DNA of 64,000 nucleotides from Prionace glauca (Eukaryota > Chordata > Chondrichthyes > Carcharhiniformes > Carcharhinidae), in NCBI GenBank assembly GCA_037974335.1, contig CM075733.1, positions 39,769,959 through 39,833,958 of the forward strand, in the 5' to 3' direction. The notes under the pieces were generated by a model that worked only from the letters and a program-made list of their open reading frames with translations, ran no database searches and was not told the DNA's origin. Position numbers and translations under genes: made by a program. Of the stretch, positions 23,548-34,200 are shown one piece after another. Position 1 is the stretch's first letter. Each line of letters starts with the position of its first letter.

Positions 23548-24146
23548 CATAAGAACATAAGAAATAGGAGCAGGAGGAGGCCATCTAGCCCTTCAAGCCT
23601 GCCCCGCCATTCAATAAGATCATGGCTGATCTGAAGTGGATCAGTTCCACTTTCTCCCCATAACCTTTAATTCCCTTGTCTATCAGAAATCTATCTACCT
23701 GTGACTTAAATATATTCAATGAGGTAGCCTCCACCACTTCAATGGGCAGTGAATTCCAGAGATTCACCACCCTTTGAGTGAAGAAGTTCCTCCTCAACTC
23801 TGTTCTAAACTGCCCGCTCCCCCACCTCCACTTTATTTTGAGGCTGTGCTCTTTAGTTCTGTTTTCCTTTCTAAGCAGGAAGAATCTCTCTACCTCTATC
23901 CTATCTATCCCCTTCATTATCTTGTAAGTCTCTGTAAGATCCCCCCTCAACCTTCTAAACTCTAACGAGTAAAGGCCCAGTCTATTCAATCTCCCTTCAT
24001 AAGCTCACCCCCTCATCTCCGGTATCAGCCTGGTGAACCTTCTCTGTACTCCCTCCAAGGCCAATATATCCTTTCGCAAATAAGGGGACCAAAACTGCAC
24101 ACAGTACTCCAGTTGCGGCCTCACCAGTGCCCTGTACAGTTGCAGC
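23548..24146 (-). mobile_element. CR1-type LINE 3' fragment
   Basis: The minus strand encodes the CR1 C-terminus ([20 protein letters not shown], then [20 protein letters not shown]). The 3' end at the left carries the TTATGTTC octamer. It is a somewhat older relative of the 2.8-kb and 56-kb copies. Confidence 0.9.
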
Positions 24147-24424
24147 AAGAAAACTGCATGCTGCAATTGCAAAGAGGAATATCAGTTCAAAATTTAACTA
24201 ACTGCAGTTTGTTTCCCACTGAAGTGCCAGATGTGTGATTTTTGCCTAGGCACTAAAGATGAATTCACACCAGGAAACGGTAAACAAGATGGCATCAGAA
24301 ATTGACACCTTTCTGCTCTTACTAATATTCAACATAAGGATGTGTGTGTGGCTAAAGGCCTAGAAACATCTGGGGCTTTATAATTTGCAGAGAAAGAGAA
24401 GAATGAAAGGTTTGATTATGGCCA

Positions 24425-24716
24425 AGTTAAGTTTATTTATTAGTCACAAGTTGGCTTACATTCACACTGTAATGAAGTTACTGTGAAAATCCCCTAGTCG
24501 CCACACACCTGTTCGGGTACATTAAAGGAGAATTTAGCATGGTCAATTCACCTAACCTTTGGACTGTGGAGGAAACCAGAGAACCTGGAGGAAACCCATG
24601 CAGACACAGGGAGAACGTGCAAATTCTGTGCATACAGTGACCCAACCCAGGAATCGAACTCGGGTCCCTGGTGCTGTGAGGTAGCAGTGTCAACGACTGT
24701 GCCATGCTAAATTCTC
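24425..24716 (-). mobile_element. tRNA-headed SINE, left partner of an inverted pair
   Basis: Complete-looking antisense copy with tail at the left (TTTATTTATTAGTCACAAGT) and tRNA head at the right (GGAATCGAACTCGGGTCCC). Confidence 0.88.
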
Positions 24717-24825
24717 CCTTAGTGTACCTGAACAAGTGCTGGAGTGTGAAGACTAGGGGATTTTCACAGTAACTTCATTGCAGTGTGGATGTACTTGTGA
24801 CTAATAAATAAATTAACTTACCCTA
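24706..24825 (+). mobile_element. tRNA-headed SINE 3' half, right partner
   Basis: Sense 3' half (GCTAAATTCTCCCTTAGTGT to GTGACTAATAAATAAATTAA) lying head-to-head with the antisense copy. Confidence 0.8.
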
Positions 24826-25364
24826 CCCAGAGGAACAACAGGATAGACTACATTTATTTCTCAAAGTGATTAATTTTAGAGACATTGGGCAGAATTTTAC
24901 AGCCTTTTCTGCTGTGTGATTCTCCAGTCCTGCGAAGTCAATGCATTTTACACCTTTACCCCCGTTGTGAAAGGTCCGTAATATTCCACCTGTGGAATAT
25001 GCCAAGACATGGTCAAACATAGCTGTTACATTGTAAGCTGATAAATATTTTACCAAGTGCTAAATAAAGTAAGTCCTTTAAAAAGCTGGACGAATTTGGA
25101 TTTGACAGTATCGATATACAAATATCTTATTGAATATGATAGCCCATGGGCTCTCCCAGACCAGGTAAAGGTCATGATCATTACAGAAGATAACCAATCA
25201 CAATAATGTGGATTGCAATGTTGGATGAATATTTAGCAGTTTCACTAGTTATTGAAATTGAATTTGGTTAAGTTTTATCACATATTGTTAGTGTTAGTTC
25301 CCCACTCTGAAACAACACCCTCATCTAATAATATGAAGCACGAATGCAACTGAGCACTGCCACT

Positions 25365-25608
25365 GCCGGTGTGGAGTTTGCAGTTTCTCCCTGTGTCTAC
25401 ATGGGTTTCCTCCGGGTGCCCTGGTTTCTTCCCACAGTCCGAAGATGTGTGGATTAGGTTGATTGGCAATGCTAAATTGGCCCTAGTGTCAGGGGAATTA
25501 GAAAGGCAAATGTTTGGGGTTATGGGGAATAGGACCTGGGTGGGATGTGGTTAGTAGACTTGATGGACCAAATAGCCTCCTTCTGTACTATAGGAATTCT
25601 ATGATTTC
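25365..25608 (+). mobile_element. SINE, CR1-tailed type, 5'-truncated
   Basis: Body with TGGGTTTCCTCCGGGTGCC, then the tail GACTTGATGGACC and CCTCCTTCTGTACTATAGG, ending in TTCTATG as CR1 does. Confidence 0.8.
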
Positions 25609-26496
25609 ATCAAACTCAAGTCCATTAACAAGTGATGATGATTATGGTTTTGAACGTTTCATACATTTTTCACACATAGGAAATAGGCATGTCAAATGCA
25701 AATGCAACACAGAAATCAGAAGGAAGAGTAATACTTTTAAATAAGTTTTATTAATTCAATCTATTAAAGTCTGGTAAATATTATAGAATAAAAGAATCAC
25801 AAAAATGCTTATAGAGAAAAGCCCAACAGGTTTTCAAAAAAGTCCAGCACTTCAATGTGACACACAAAATTACTTCAGGTTAGTAAAAACCAATATTATG
25901 CATTAGCCCACAGCCTTAATTAATCAAAATCTTTAGATTTAACAGATATATGCAAAAAGAAATGTATACCTAAACAGCTTGTTGTATTCGTAAGAAAGGT
26001 TGATTTGAAATGTGTAGACAATTTCAGAGGATGTCTCACACAAAAATGCAGAATGTAATGTGGGCAGTGGAGGTCCAATATTATGATATGGAATCCAGTG
26101 GAGTTCATGCCAGCCTAATCTCTAGGAGCCCCGATGGAATAAAGTCTTAATTAGCAGTGGGAGCCATGCTGTTTGGGTTCCAGGTTCCCAGGGACCATTT
26201 AATTGCCGCACTATCATTTTGGGCAGAGACCCCACCCCAAGGGCTGCCAGCCAGAAGCTAGCAACACTGCTGTACCAGCAGCATACTGATAGCAGTCATT
26301 CCCAGGGAGTTGCTGATGTATTCACCAGAGATAGGGCAAGCCTTCCCTGCCTGGATTTAGTTGGAGGGAGTCAGGAAGGCAGCAGGATCTTCAGTTTCCA
26401 CCTTCCTGCAAAAATTTGCGCAATGTAAATAACATTCCACATCATTCAAGGACTCATTTAGACTAGGGGTATTTACCCTAAGATTTTATTTAATCT

Positions 26497-26499
<3 letters not shown>
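25609..26499. other. No gene recognised
   Basis: AT-rich, then average composition. No exon recognised. Confidence 0.35.

Positions 26500-26530
<31 letters not shown>
26500..26530 (+). repeat. (GA)n microsatellite
   Basis: About 15 uninterrupted GA units. The flanks (TATTTAATCT before, repeated near 26571) suggest a local duplication of the surrounding 75 bp. Confidence 0.9.
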
Positions 26531-26534
<4 letters not shown>

Positions 26535-26764
26535 TACATTTAGGAATTTAACATATTTATCATAAAATTGTATTTAATCTCTCGAGTGAGAGAAAAACAC
26601 TCAGAAATTGAAAAATGAGATACAACGGGGCTGGAATACCACAGCTTGCAAAAACTAGATACCTGCAACTGAAGAACAATAAATTAGTTTTGAAATTGAA
26701 CAAGTGAAATTGAGTTTAAAAATGTGAACTACAAAATTCATTGTAAAAAATACATCAAAATACT

Positions 26765-27120
26765 AATTTTTTTATTAACGGGATGCGGCTATCGCTGGTT
26801 GGGCCAGCATTTATTGCCCATCCTTAATTGAGTTGAAATGACTTGTGAGGCCATTTAATAGCCAACTAATTGCTGTGGCTCTGGAGTCACATTTAGGCCA
26901 TGCAAGACAAGAATTGCAGATTTCCTTTCCTAAAGGGTTTTTAATGACAATTGATAATGATTTTATGGACAATGTTAGGCTTTTAATTCCTGTCTTTTAT
27001 TGAATTTGAATTTCACTATCCCTCATGGTGGGATTCAAACTTGGTTCCCAAGTTCATTATGCTAAGTCTCTGATTACTAGCCCAGTGACAATACCATAAT
27101 ACCATCACTTCTCCTTAAAA
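26765..27120 (-). mobile_element. tRNA-type SINE with LINE-derived tail
   Basis: The left end carries GGGCCAGCATTTATTGCCCA, the 3' tail of the LINE at 39803-40975 in antisense. The right part has an antisense tRNA-like head (GGATTCAAACTTGG near 27032). A sense copy of the head is at 41236-41425. Confidence 0.75.
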
Positions 27121-28112
27121 TCCGCCACTCAAAATACGCTGTTTCAGATGTACTGTGGATGTAGTGCATCAAAATAAATTTTGATGAATATTGTGAAATT
27201 GGAACAAAACTAGTATGTCAAATATATACCATATATTTGGACATTATTATTTGAAAATTATAAAATTGACTTATTTTTGACATCAGTATTGAGGTTGTTC
27301 TAAACATCCATTCAATATAAATCCACAGTATTTAAGAATATTTAAGCAAAATGTGAATATCTACATTAGGCAAGTCTGAAACAAGTTAATATGCAAGATA
27401 CAAGCCAACAACTTTGTATATATTCCCCAAATAGCATATACAAAGTCAGCTCCATTTCACATTATCCTTCTCCATATTTTTAGCATCAAGTGTCAAGCAC
27501 CATTTTAGTAGGAAAAGTTCTGAATGTAATTAAGTTCAATTGGATCTGCTGTTTGCTATCACTAAGGTATATTTAATTCCAAAATGATAGTTCACACTCA
27601 TTTCTCTCATTCTGCAATATATTGATCATTCAAGCTCAATTAGTTTGGAAATTATTTTTCAATATATTGTAACACTAAAATGCGTCAGTGCCTCTCGTAC
27701 AAATTTAATTCCACTACACTTAATCCATTTTTTAAAACTTTATTACACTGTGCTGTAGAGTATTCACCTACAAAATCTGCAACACAAACATGTTACTATT
27801 TCCTGCTATATTTCCAGTGGAGTCCTTTATAGTTGGCTAAGTGTTGGTTTGATGAACTTTTAACCATCTTTTCTTTGCATTTTTAACTGGTAAATTAGTT
27901 GTTTTGACAATGTTGCCATTGTAATCAATATTGACCAGATCACAACATCTCCATTTCCATTCTCATCCTTGTAATGAGAAAGATTATACCAGCAATTAAA
28001 TTGGCAAATCTTTAGAGAATCTTGAATTCTAAGAGGTTGGCTGAGTAGTCATGACTTTACCGTAAACTTTCCATTCATCAGTCTTAGGTACGTGGTTCCC
28101 TTGCCTTGATTT
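27121..28112 (-). other. Probable TRIM45 3' UTR and flanking sequence
   Basis: The sequence downstream of the TRIM45 stop is AT-rich and lacks recognised repeats. A minus-strand AATAAA at 27744-27739 is a candidate polyadenylation signal about 370 nt past the stop. Its use is not shown by the sequence. Confidence 0.4.
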
Positions 28113-28261
28113 TTATAAAGCGACAGTTCTAACCAGGCTCTGGTAAGAACTACCATTTATTGTTCCAGAGCATTCCGAAGTTTCAGTCAATTTTCCACAA
28201 CAGGACCAATGTGGCTGGCCAGGGTGACCTTTGTGCCCATGTCCGCAACCTTGATACCCAC
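28113..28261 (-). CDS. TRIM45: TRIM45 exon 6, C-terminal Cys/His tail
   Basis: The acceptor TTTGGCAG at 28263-28262 completes the Gly codon split from exon 5. It encodes [14 protein letters not shown], then HWSCCGK and the terminal LVRTVAL with TAA at 28115-28113. Confidence 0.95.
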
Positions 28262-31200
28262 CTGCCAAAGGCAAAGAGCAAATTTTCACAATACTGTACA
28301 CTCAGCAATATCAGTAAATATGTCAGAAAACACATATCAGACTAACCGCATTTTTATCTTTTTTAAGAAGGCAAACATTAAGGTATGATAAAACACTGTC
28401 CTATATTCTGCCCCACACCTACAATCTGAACATTATTATTCCAACGAGTTGTGAATCAGTGACCTGGATCGAGCACCATAAGAAGTAAGTCACCTTCTTT
28501 GTGTTCATATTTAATCACTTAAAAATGGTCATAGATAACTTAATAGACAAAATCTACATTACCTTTGGGTAGATGAAGGAAATAAATAGGGAGAGTGAAG
28601 GAAAAAAAGCTTATTCTCTTCCAATTTGTTTGTACTGTTTCTAATTTCTGTCTTTCTAAACATTATTTGTTTGAGCTGTTGGACAGCCAAAGCTGCTGCT
28701 CTTTGTAAATTTGAAAATCAATCATTTTATTTATTGTCTGTTAAGGGTTAAAATTTGGTCACTGAGTTAACTTACTTATGAGAAAGGCTGTCAATGACAA
28801 CTGTAAATTAAGATACATTCAAAAAGTCATTTGGGCTATTACTGTTAATTTGTGTATTAATTGAGTGTATTGTATTTGAATGATGAGCATTAACTTCACC
28901 TGTGCTCCACTGTATTTGAAGACACTGAGAAGTGTGGTTGTTGAACTTGGAAGTATGTGTTTGTAATTTTCTGTCTCTATAAATTAAGTTTAAACTGTGT
29001 AAAAAATAGCCTCCAGTTTTATCCTTCGCTGCCTGTCTTCCTTAAATGGAACATTACATGCAAGAGTTTTTCTATTAAACTCACCAGGCATTGTGCCTCT
29101 GCAGCCACAACGAACATCTTTTTGTCCAGCGCTAGAACAGAATGTGCAGCAATGGAATATACCAGAGTGCTTCCGGAATTTGCTTGTGACTGTTATAGTG
29201 AACGGAGATCCCTGGAAAAACAGTAGCAGCTTATTCAGGTTAGATTGAAGTTAAAGTACGTTGAATAAATAATATATATTTTTACAATTAAGTGCAAATT
29301 CACAATAGCAAAACAAAATATTTAGTTTTACTAAAAATTAGCCCCTCTATTGCACAGAAGTTACCAAATGTACAGCTGCTCTATGGAAGAGCAAGTTTCA
29401 ATCAGAATAATATTGTGGCCTCTCCAAGTCATATTTATAATACAAAAACAGAAAATGCTGGAAAATCTCAGCAGGTCTGACAGTATCTGTGACAAGAGAA
29501 CAGAGCCAACGTTTCAAGTCTGGATGGCTCTTCGTCAGAATCATATTTATAATGCCTGTGTTACAGTAGTGATGTTTTTAAGTCACCTTAATCATAATTT
29601 AGAAAACTAGATTAATCCAGAGAATGAGAGTTCAAATCCCACTACAGTCAGTTAAGAAGTTGATGTGGGATTTTCAGGACCCACTCGCCCCAAAACTGGA
29701 GAATCCCGCCTGAGGTCAACGGACGTTTGCATGGTCTGCTTCCCCGCCCACTACAGTTCCCGTGATGGGAAAACTCTCCCCATGACCTTTTTGTTTTGCT
29801 TTCAAGTCTGGAGATCTCAGTGTGGGACGATGAGGTTGTCAGATTATTATAAAAACCCATCTGATGTATTTTGGGGAACAAACTCACCTTGCATTACGTT
29901 GACCTTTCTCTACACTCTAGCTATGACTGTAACACTACATTCTGCATTCTCTCAATTCGTTCTCTATTAACGGTATGTTTAGTCTGCATAGCGTGCAAGA
30001 AACAATACTTTTCACTGTATGTTAATACACGTGACAATAATAAATCAAATCAAATCATATCTATGTGTACCCAGTCTACCTTTATGCAACTCAAGCCTCA
30101 CGCCAACATGGCTGACTCTCTGAAGCGGCCATGCAAACCAATATATCAAACCACTTCAAGAAGATACAGTCTGTTGGGCTAACAGATTGAACCTAATATA
30201 TTTATTTAGAAGCAATATTAAACAAAATTGAAAAGACAGAGAGAATGTGCTGAAAAGAATATAATCCATTCACAAGATAGAAAACTACCTCCTGTTCTAG
30301 AACATAACCCAATTTTCAATAGTTTGTTCATTTATCACATTAGTCAGGCCATTCTACTGTAATGTACACAGTTATGATCACTGAATTCACGAAGGATGTG
30401 ATCAAACTAGAAAGGTTTACAGAGGTTTCAGAGGGCATTACCAGGAATGTTAGCATAGGCTGGAATTGTTTCTTTTGGGACAGAGGAGGCTTTGGTTAGA
30501 TTTCATTGAGATGTATAAAATTAGGAGGGGCCTAGACATGTTTCCCTCAGCAGAAAAGTCAATAATTGTGATACGAGAAATAGATTTTTAAAAAATTAGT
30601 TGAAGGATGAGAGGGGAACTGAGGAAAAATATCCCCCCCCTCCCCGCTCTCCCCAGAGGATTTAGAACTCATTGCTTGAAAGAGTGGTAGAGTCAGAAAT
30701 CCTCATCCCATTTTAAGTACTTAGATATGTGCATGAAGCACCATAACCTACAATGCTACAGACTAAGAGCTTCAATAGGATTAAGTTGGATAGTTGTTTT
30801 ACAGCCAGCACAGGCACGGTGGATTGAATGACCTCCTTCTGTGCAGTAGATTCTCTATGATTCTGAATTCCCTATTCCCTTCTCACCCATACCTTATCTA
30901 ACTTTCTCTTAAATACATCTATTCTAGCCACCTGAACCACTTTTTTTCATAGCGAGTTCGATATTCTCACCATCTTCTTTCGAATTACCAGTTTAATTTC
31001 TTTAGTGACAATCTTATATTAATGGCTTCCAGTTTTAGCACTGCTGCCTCATGGCACCAGGGACCTGGGTATGATTCGCAGCTTGGGTCACTGTCTGTAT
31101 GGAGCCTGCACGTTGTCCCCATGTCTGCATGGGCTTTCTTCAGGTTCTCTTGTTTCCACCCACAGCCCTGAAAGATGTGCTGGTTCGGTGCATTGGCCAA

Positions 31201-34200
31201 GCTAAATTCTCCCTTCGTGTACCCAAACACGTACCAGAGTGTGGTGACTAAAGGATTTTCACATAACTTCATTGTAGTGTTAATGTAACCCAACTTGTGA
31301 CACAAATAAACAAACTTCCAGTCTTGCCCACCAGTGGCAGCAATCTCACTGTATTTACTTTCTCAAAATATTTCATAATTTTTTAAGGAATTCTAATTTG
31401 TCACCCTTCCTCATTTTTTTCCAAGAATAATAGAGCTATTTTAATACATGCCTCAGGCTTAGGTACCTGCTCTGCAAAAAACTTAGTTAAATTATATATT
31501 TAAGTGACTCTAGGAGTATATGCATACTTTTTTAATTTCCTTAATTGCTGGCAATTTTATTTAAAAATATCCCACAACGAAATTCATAATATTTGAGCAT
31601 TCTCACTTCTGTGTCAATACGGATGTTTCTGAACTGCAGTGGGTTTGAGATCTTCAATTTCTAAAGGTGTAACTGATGGATTTTTGTAGTTTGTAACTTA
31701 TTCCATGTTTGACTTTCCTTACTGCTTTATTTTGTTACATTACTAGGTTCTTCTGCTGTTTTTGATGGTACTTTGCATTAAATCTAAATTTAGTTACCTT
31801 TATCATACACCGAAATAAATAAGATGCAGAGACTATTCGCAGAAGATAAAGGAACTAAATTAATCTCACAAACGTAAAAGTAATTACAGTGAAATACCAA
31901 AATAAGCAGATAACTGAAGGCAAATAGAAGAGGAGCAATTTATACAAGAGAATAGTGGACAAATAGTTCTGAAAAAACTCTCCTTTGGAGTTAACTCAAG
32001 AAAGGGACCAATACTGGAGACAGGAGGTCAAGGCAGTGACATTACAAATAATATCTCACAGCATTAATTCATTTTTAGAACACTATCTTATTTTTACTCA
32101 TTAGTTCACACAACATAGACATTGCTGGCAATCAGCATTCATGGTAAACTCTTATTGCTCTTCAGAAGGTGGTAGTGAGCCACCTCCTTGAACCATTGCA
32201 GTTCGTGTAGCTACACCACAGCGCTGGTAAGAGTTAAGTTTCAGGATTTAGATACATTAACAATGGAAGAACAGTGACATAATTCCAAGACAGGGTGGTT
32301 TATAGGTACAAGTTGCTTTGTTCTTGAAGATCAGGGAAGAAAGAGGAGAAGGGGGGCTTAAAACAAACACAATTACTAGGAAAACTGTCAGAGCTAAAGA
32401 CATGATGTGGAGATGCCGGCATTGAACCGGGGTAAACACAGTAAGAGGTCTGACAACACCAGGTTTAAGTCCAACGGATTTATTTGATAGTAGACTCACA
32501 AGTTTTCGAGATTTCCCTCTTCGTCAGGTGAATGGAGAGTACTGGCCTCAGACAGAGCATATAACAGCACAGACAGTTTACAGATTATTGATTAGAATGT
32601 GAATCTTTACACCCAACTTGCTATTCAAGTCTTAAAGTGGCCAACAATGTGAGTGGAAGGAGCATCGAGCGCAGGTTAAAGAGATGTGTATTGTCTCCAG
32701 ACAGTACAGTAAGTGAGGTTTTGCAAACCAGGCAAGTCATGGGGGTTACAGATAGTGCGACATGAACCCAAGATCCCTGTTGAGGCCATCCTCATGTGTG
32801 CGGAACTTGGCTATCAGTCTTTGCTCAGCGACTCTGCGCTGTCGTGTGTCGTGAAGGCCACCTTGGAGAATGCTTACCCGAAGGTCAGAGGCCAAATGCC
32901 CGTGACCACTGAAGTGTTCACCAACAGGAAGGGAACAGTCTTGCCTAGTGATTGTTGAGCAATGTTCATTTATCCGTTGTCATAGCGTCTGCATGATGAA
33001 CATCGCTTGACAATCACCAGGCAAGACTGTTCCCTTCCTGTTGGCGAACACTTCAGTGGTCACGGGCATTCGGCCTCTGACCTTCGGGTAAGCATTCTCC
33101 AAGGTGGCCTTCACGACACACGACAGCGCAGAGTCGCTGAGCAGAGACTGATAGCCAAGTTCCGCACATGAGGACGGTATCAACAGGGATCTTGGGCTCA
33201 TGTCGCACTGTAACCCCCATGACTTGTCTGGGTTTGCAAAACCCCACTTACTGTACTGTCTAGTGACAATACACATCTCTTTAACCTGTGCTCAAAGCTC
33301 CTTCCACTCACATTGCTGGCCACTTTAAGACTTGAATAACAGGTTAGATGTAAAGATTCGCATTCTAATCAGTAATCTGTAAACTATCTGTGCTGTTATA
33401 TGCTCTGTCTGAGGCCAGTACTCTCCATTCACCTGACGAAGAGGGAAACCTCGAAAACTTGTGAGTCTACTATCAAATAATTCGGTTGGACTTAAACCTG
33501 GTGTTGTCAGACTTCTTACAGAGCTAAAGACAGACAGATCTTCAACACCTTGTGGTCTGCATCCTAGGATCTTAAAAGAAGTGGTTGCAGAGCAGCATTG
33601 GTTATATTACTCCTAAATTCTCCAGATTCTGGAAAGGTCCAGCCCATTAGAAAATCAACGATGTTACACCTCTATTCAAAGAAAGAAGGGAAACAGAAAA
33701 CAGGAAGCTATAAGTCAGTTAGCTAACATCAGTCATAGGGAAAAATGCTATAATCCATTATTTAGGCAGTAACTGCAAGTTACTGGTAGGTGGAAAACTA
33801 ATTATGAATAATTTAAGTTCATTTTGACTAACAATTAAAATCTGGTTGGTGAACAAGTCAATAAGTATTTGTGTTGACATGGGGAAAATCAATCCACAAA
33901 ATAAGAGAAGCCACTGAGGTCAATGACCTCATCACATGCTTGTAAGCCATGCTCAATGTTTTAAAGAACTAACTCAAGTTCAGTTGGGTTGAGAGTCAAT
34001 TTTCTATTTTTGGTATGGTAGGGGCATTACCAAGAAATTTTATTTATTAGAGAAAATAACTCAAAAGTCAGTGCAGAGACCATAAAGAGAAATTAAACAC
34101 TTGCAGAAGTGTGAGATACAGCAACTGGAAGACGTGATTGGAAGGGTTGGTTAGCTCACTTGGTTAGATGGCAAGCATGTTCATGTTCAATCCCTACTTC

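Larger units (their letters stand above)
32401..33520. mobile_element. Palindromic Penelope-like unit, copy 2
   Basis: Inverted arms meet at a 26-nt loop (32970-32995). The left arm is minus-sense and carries the one-sided ~40-bp tail starting CATGATGTGG. The right arm ends at the same short-arm point as in copy 1. Both arms encode the GIY-YIG C-terminus and the end region. The arms differ from each other by a few percent, so this insertion is older than copy 1. A GAGCTAAAGACA duplication (32391-32402 and 33521-33532) flanks it. It lies in TRIM45 intron 4. Confidence 0.85.

Noticed and set aside
26500-26530. Regulatory GAGA element
   Set aside because: It is a plain GA microsatellite within AT-rich sequence, with no gene nearby on that strand.
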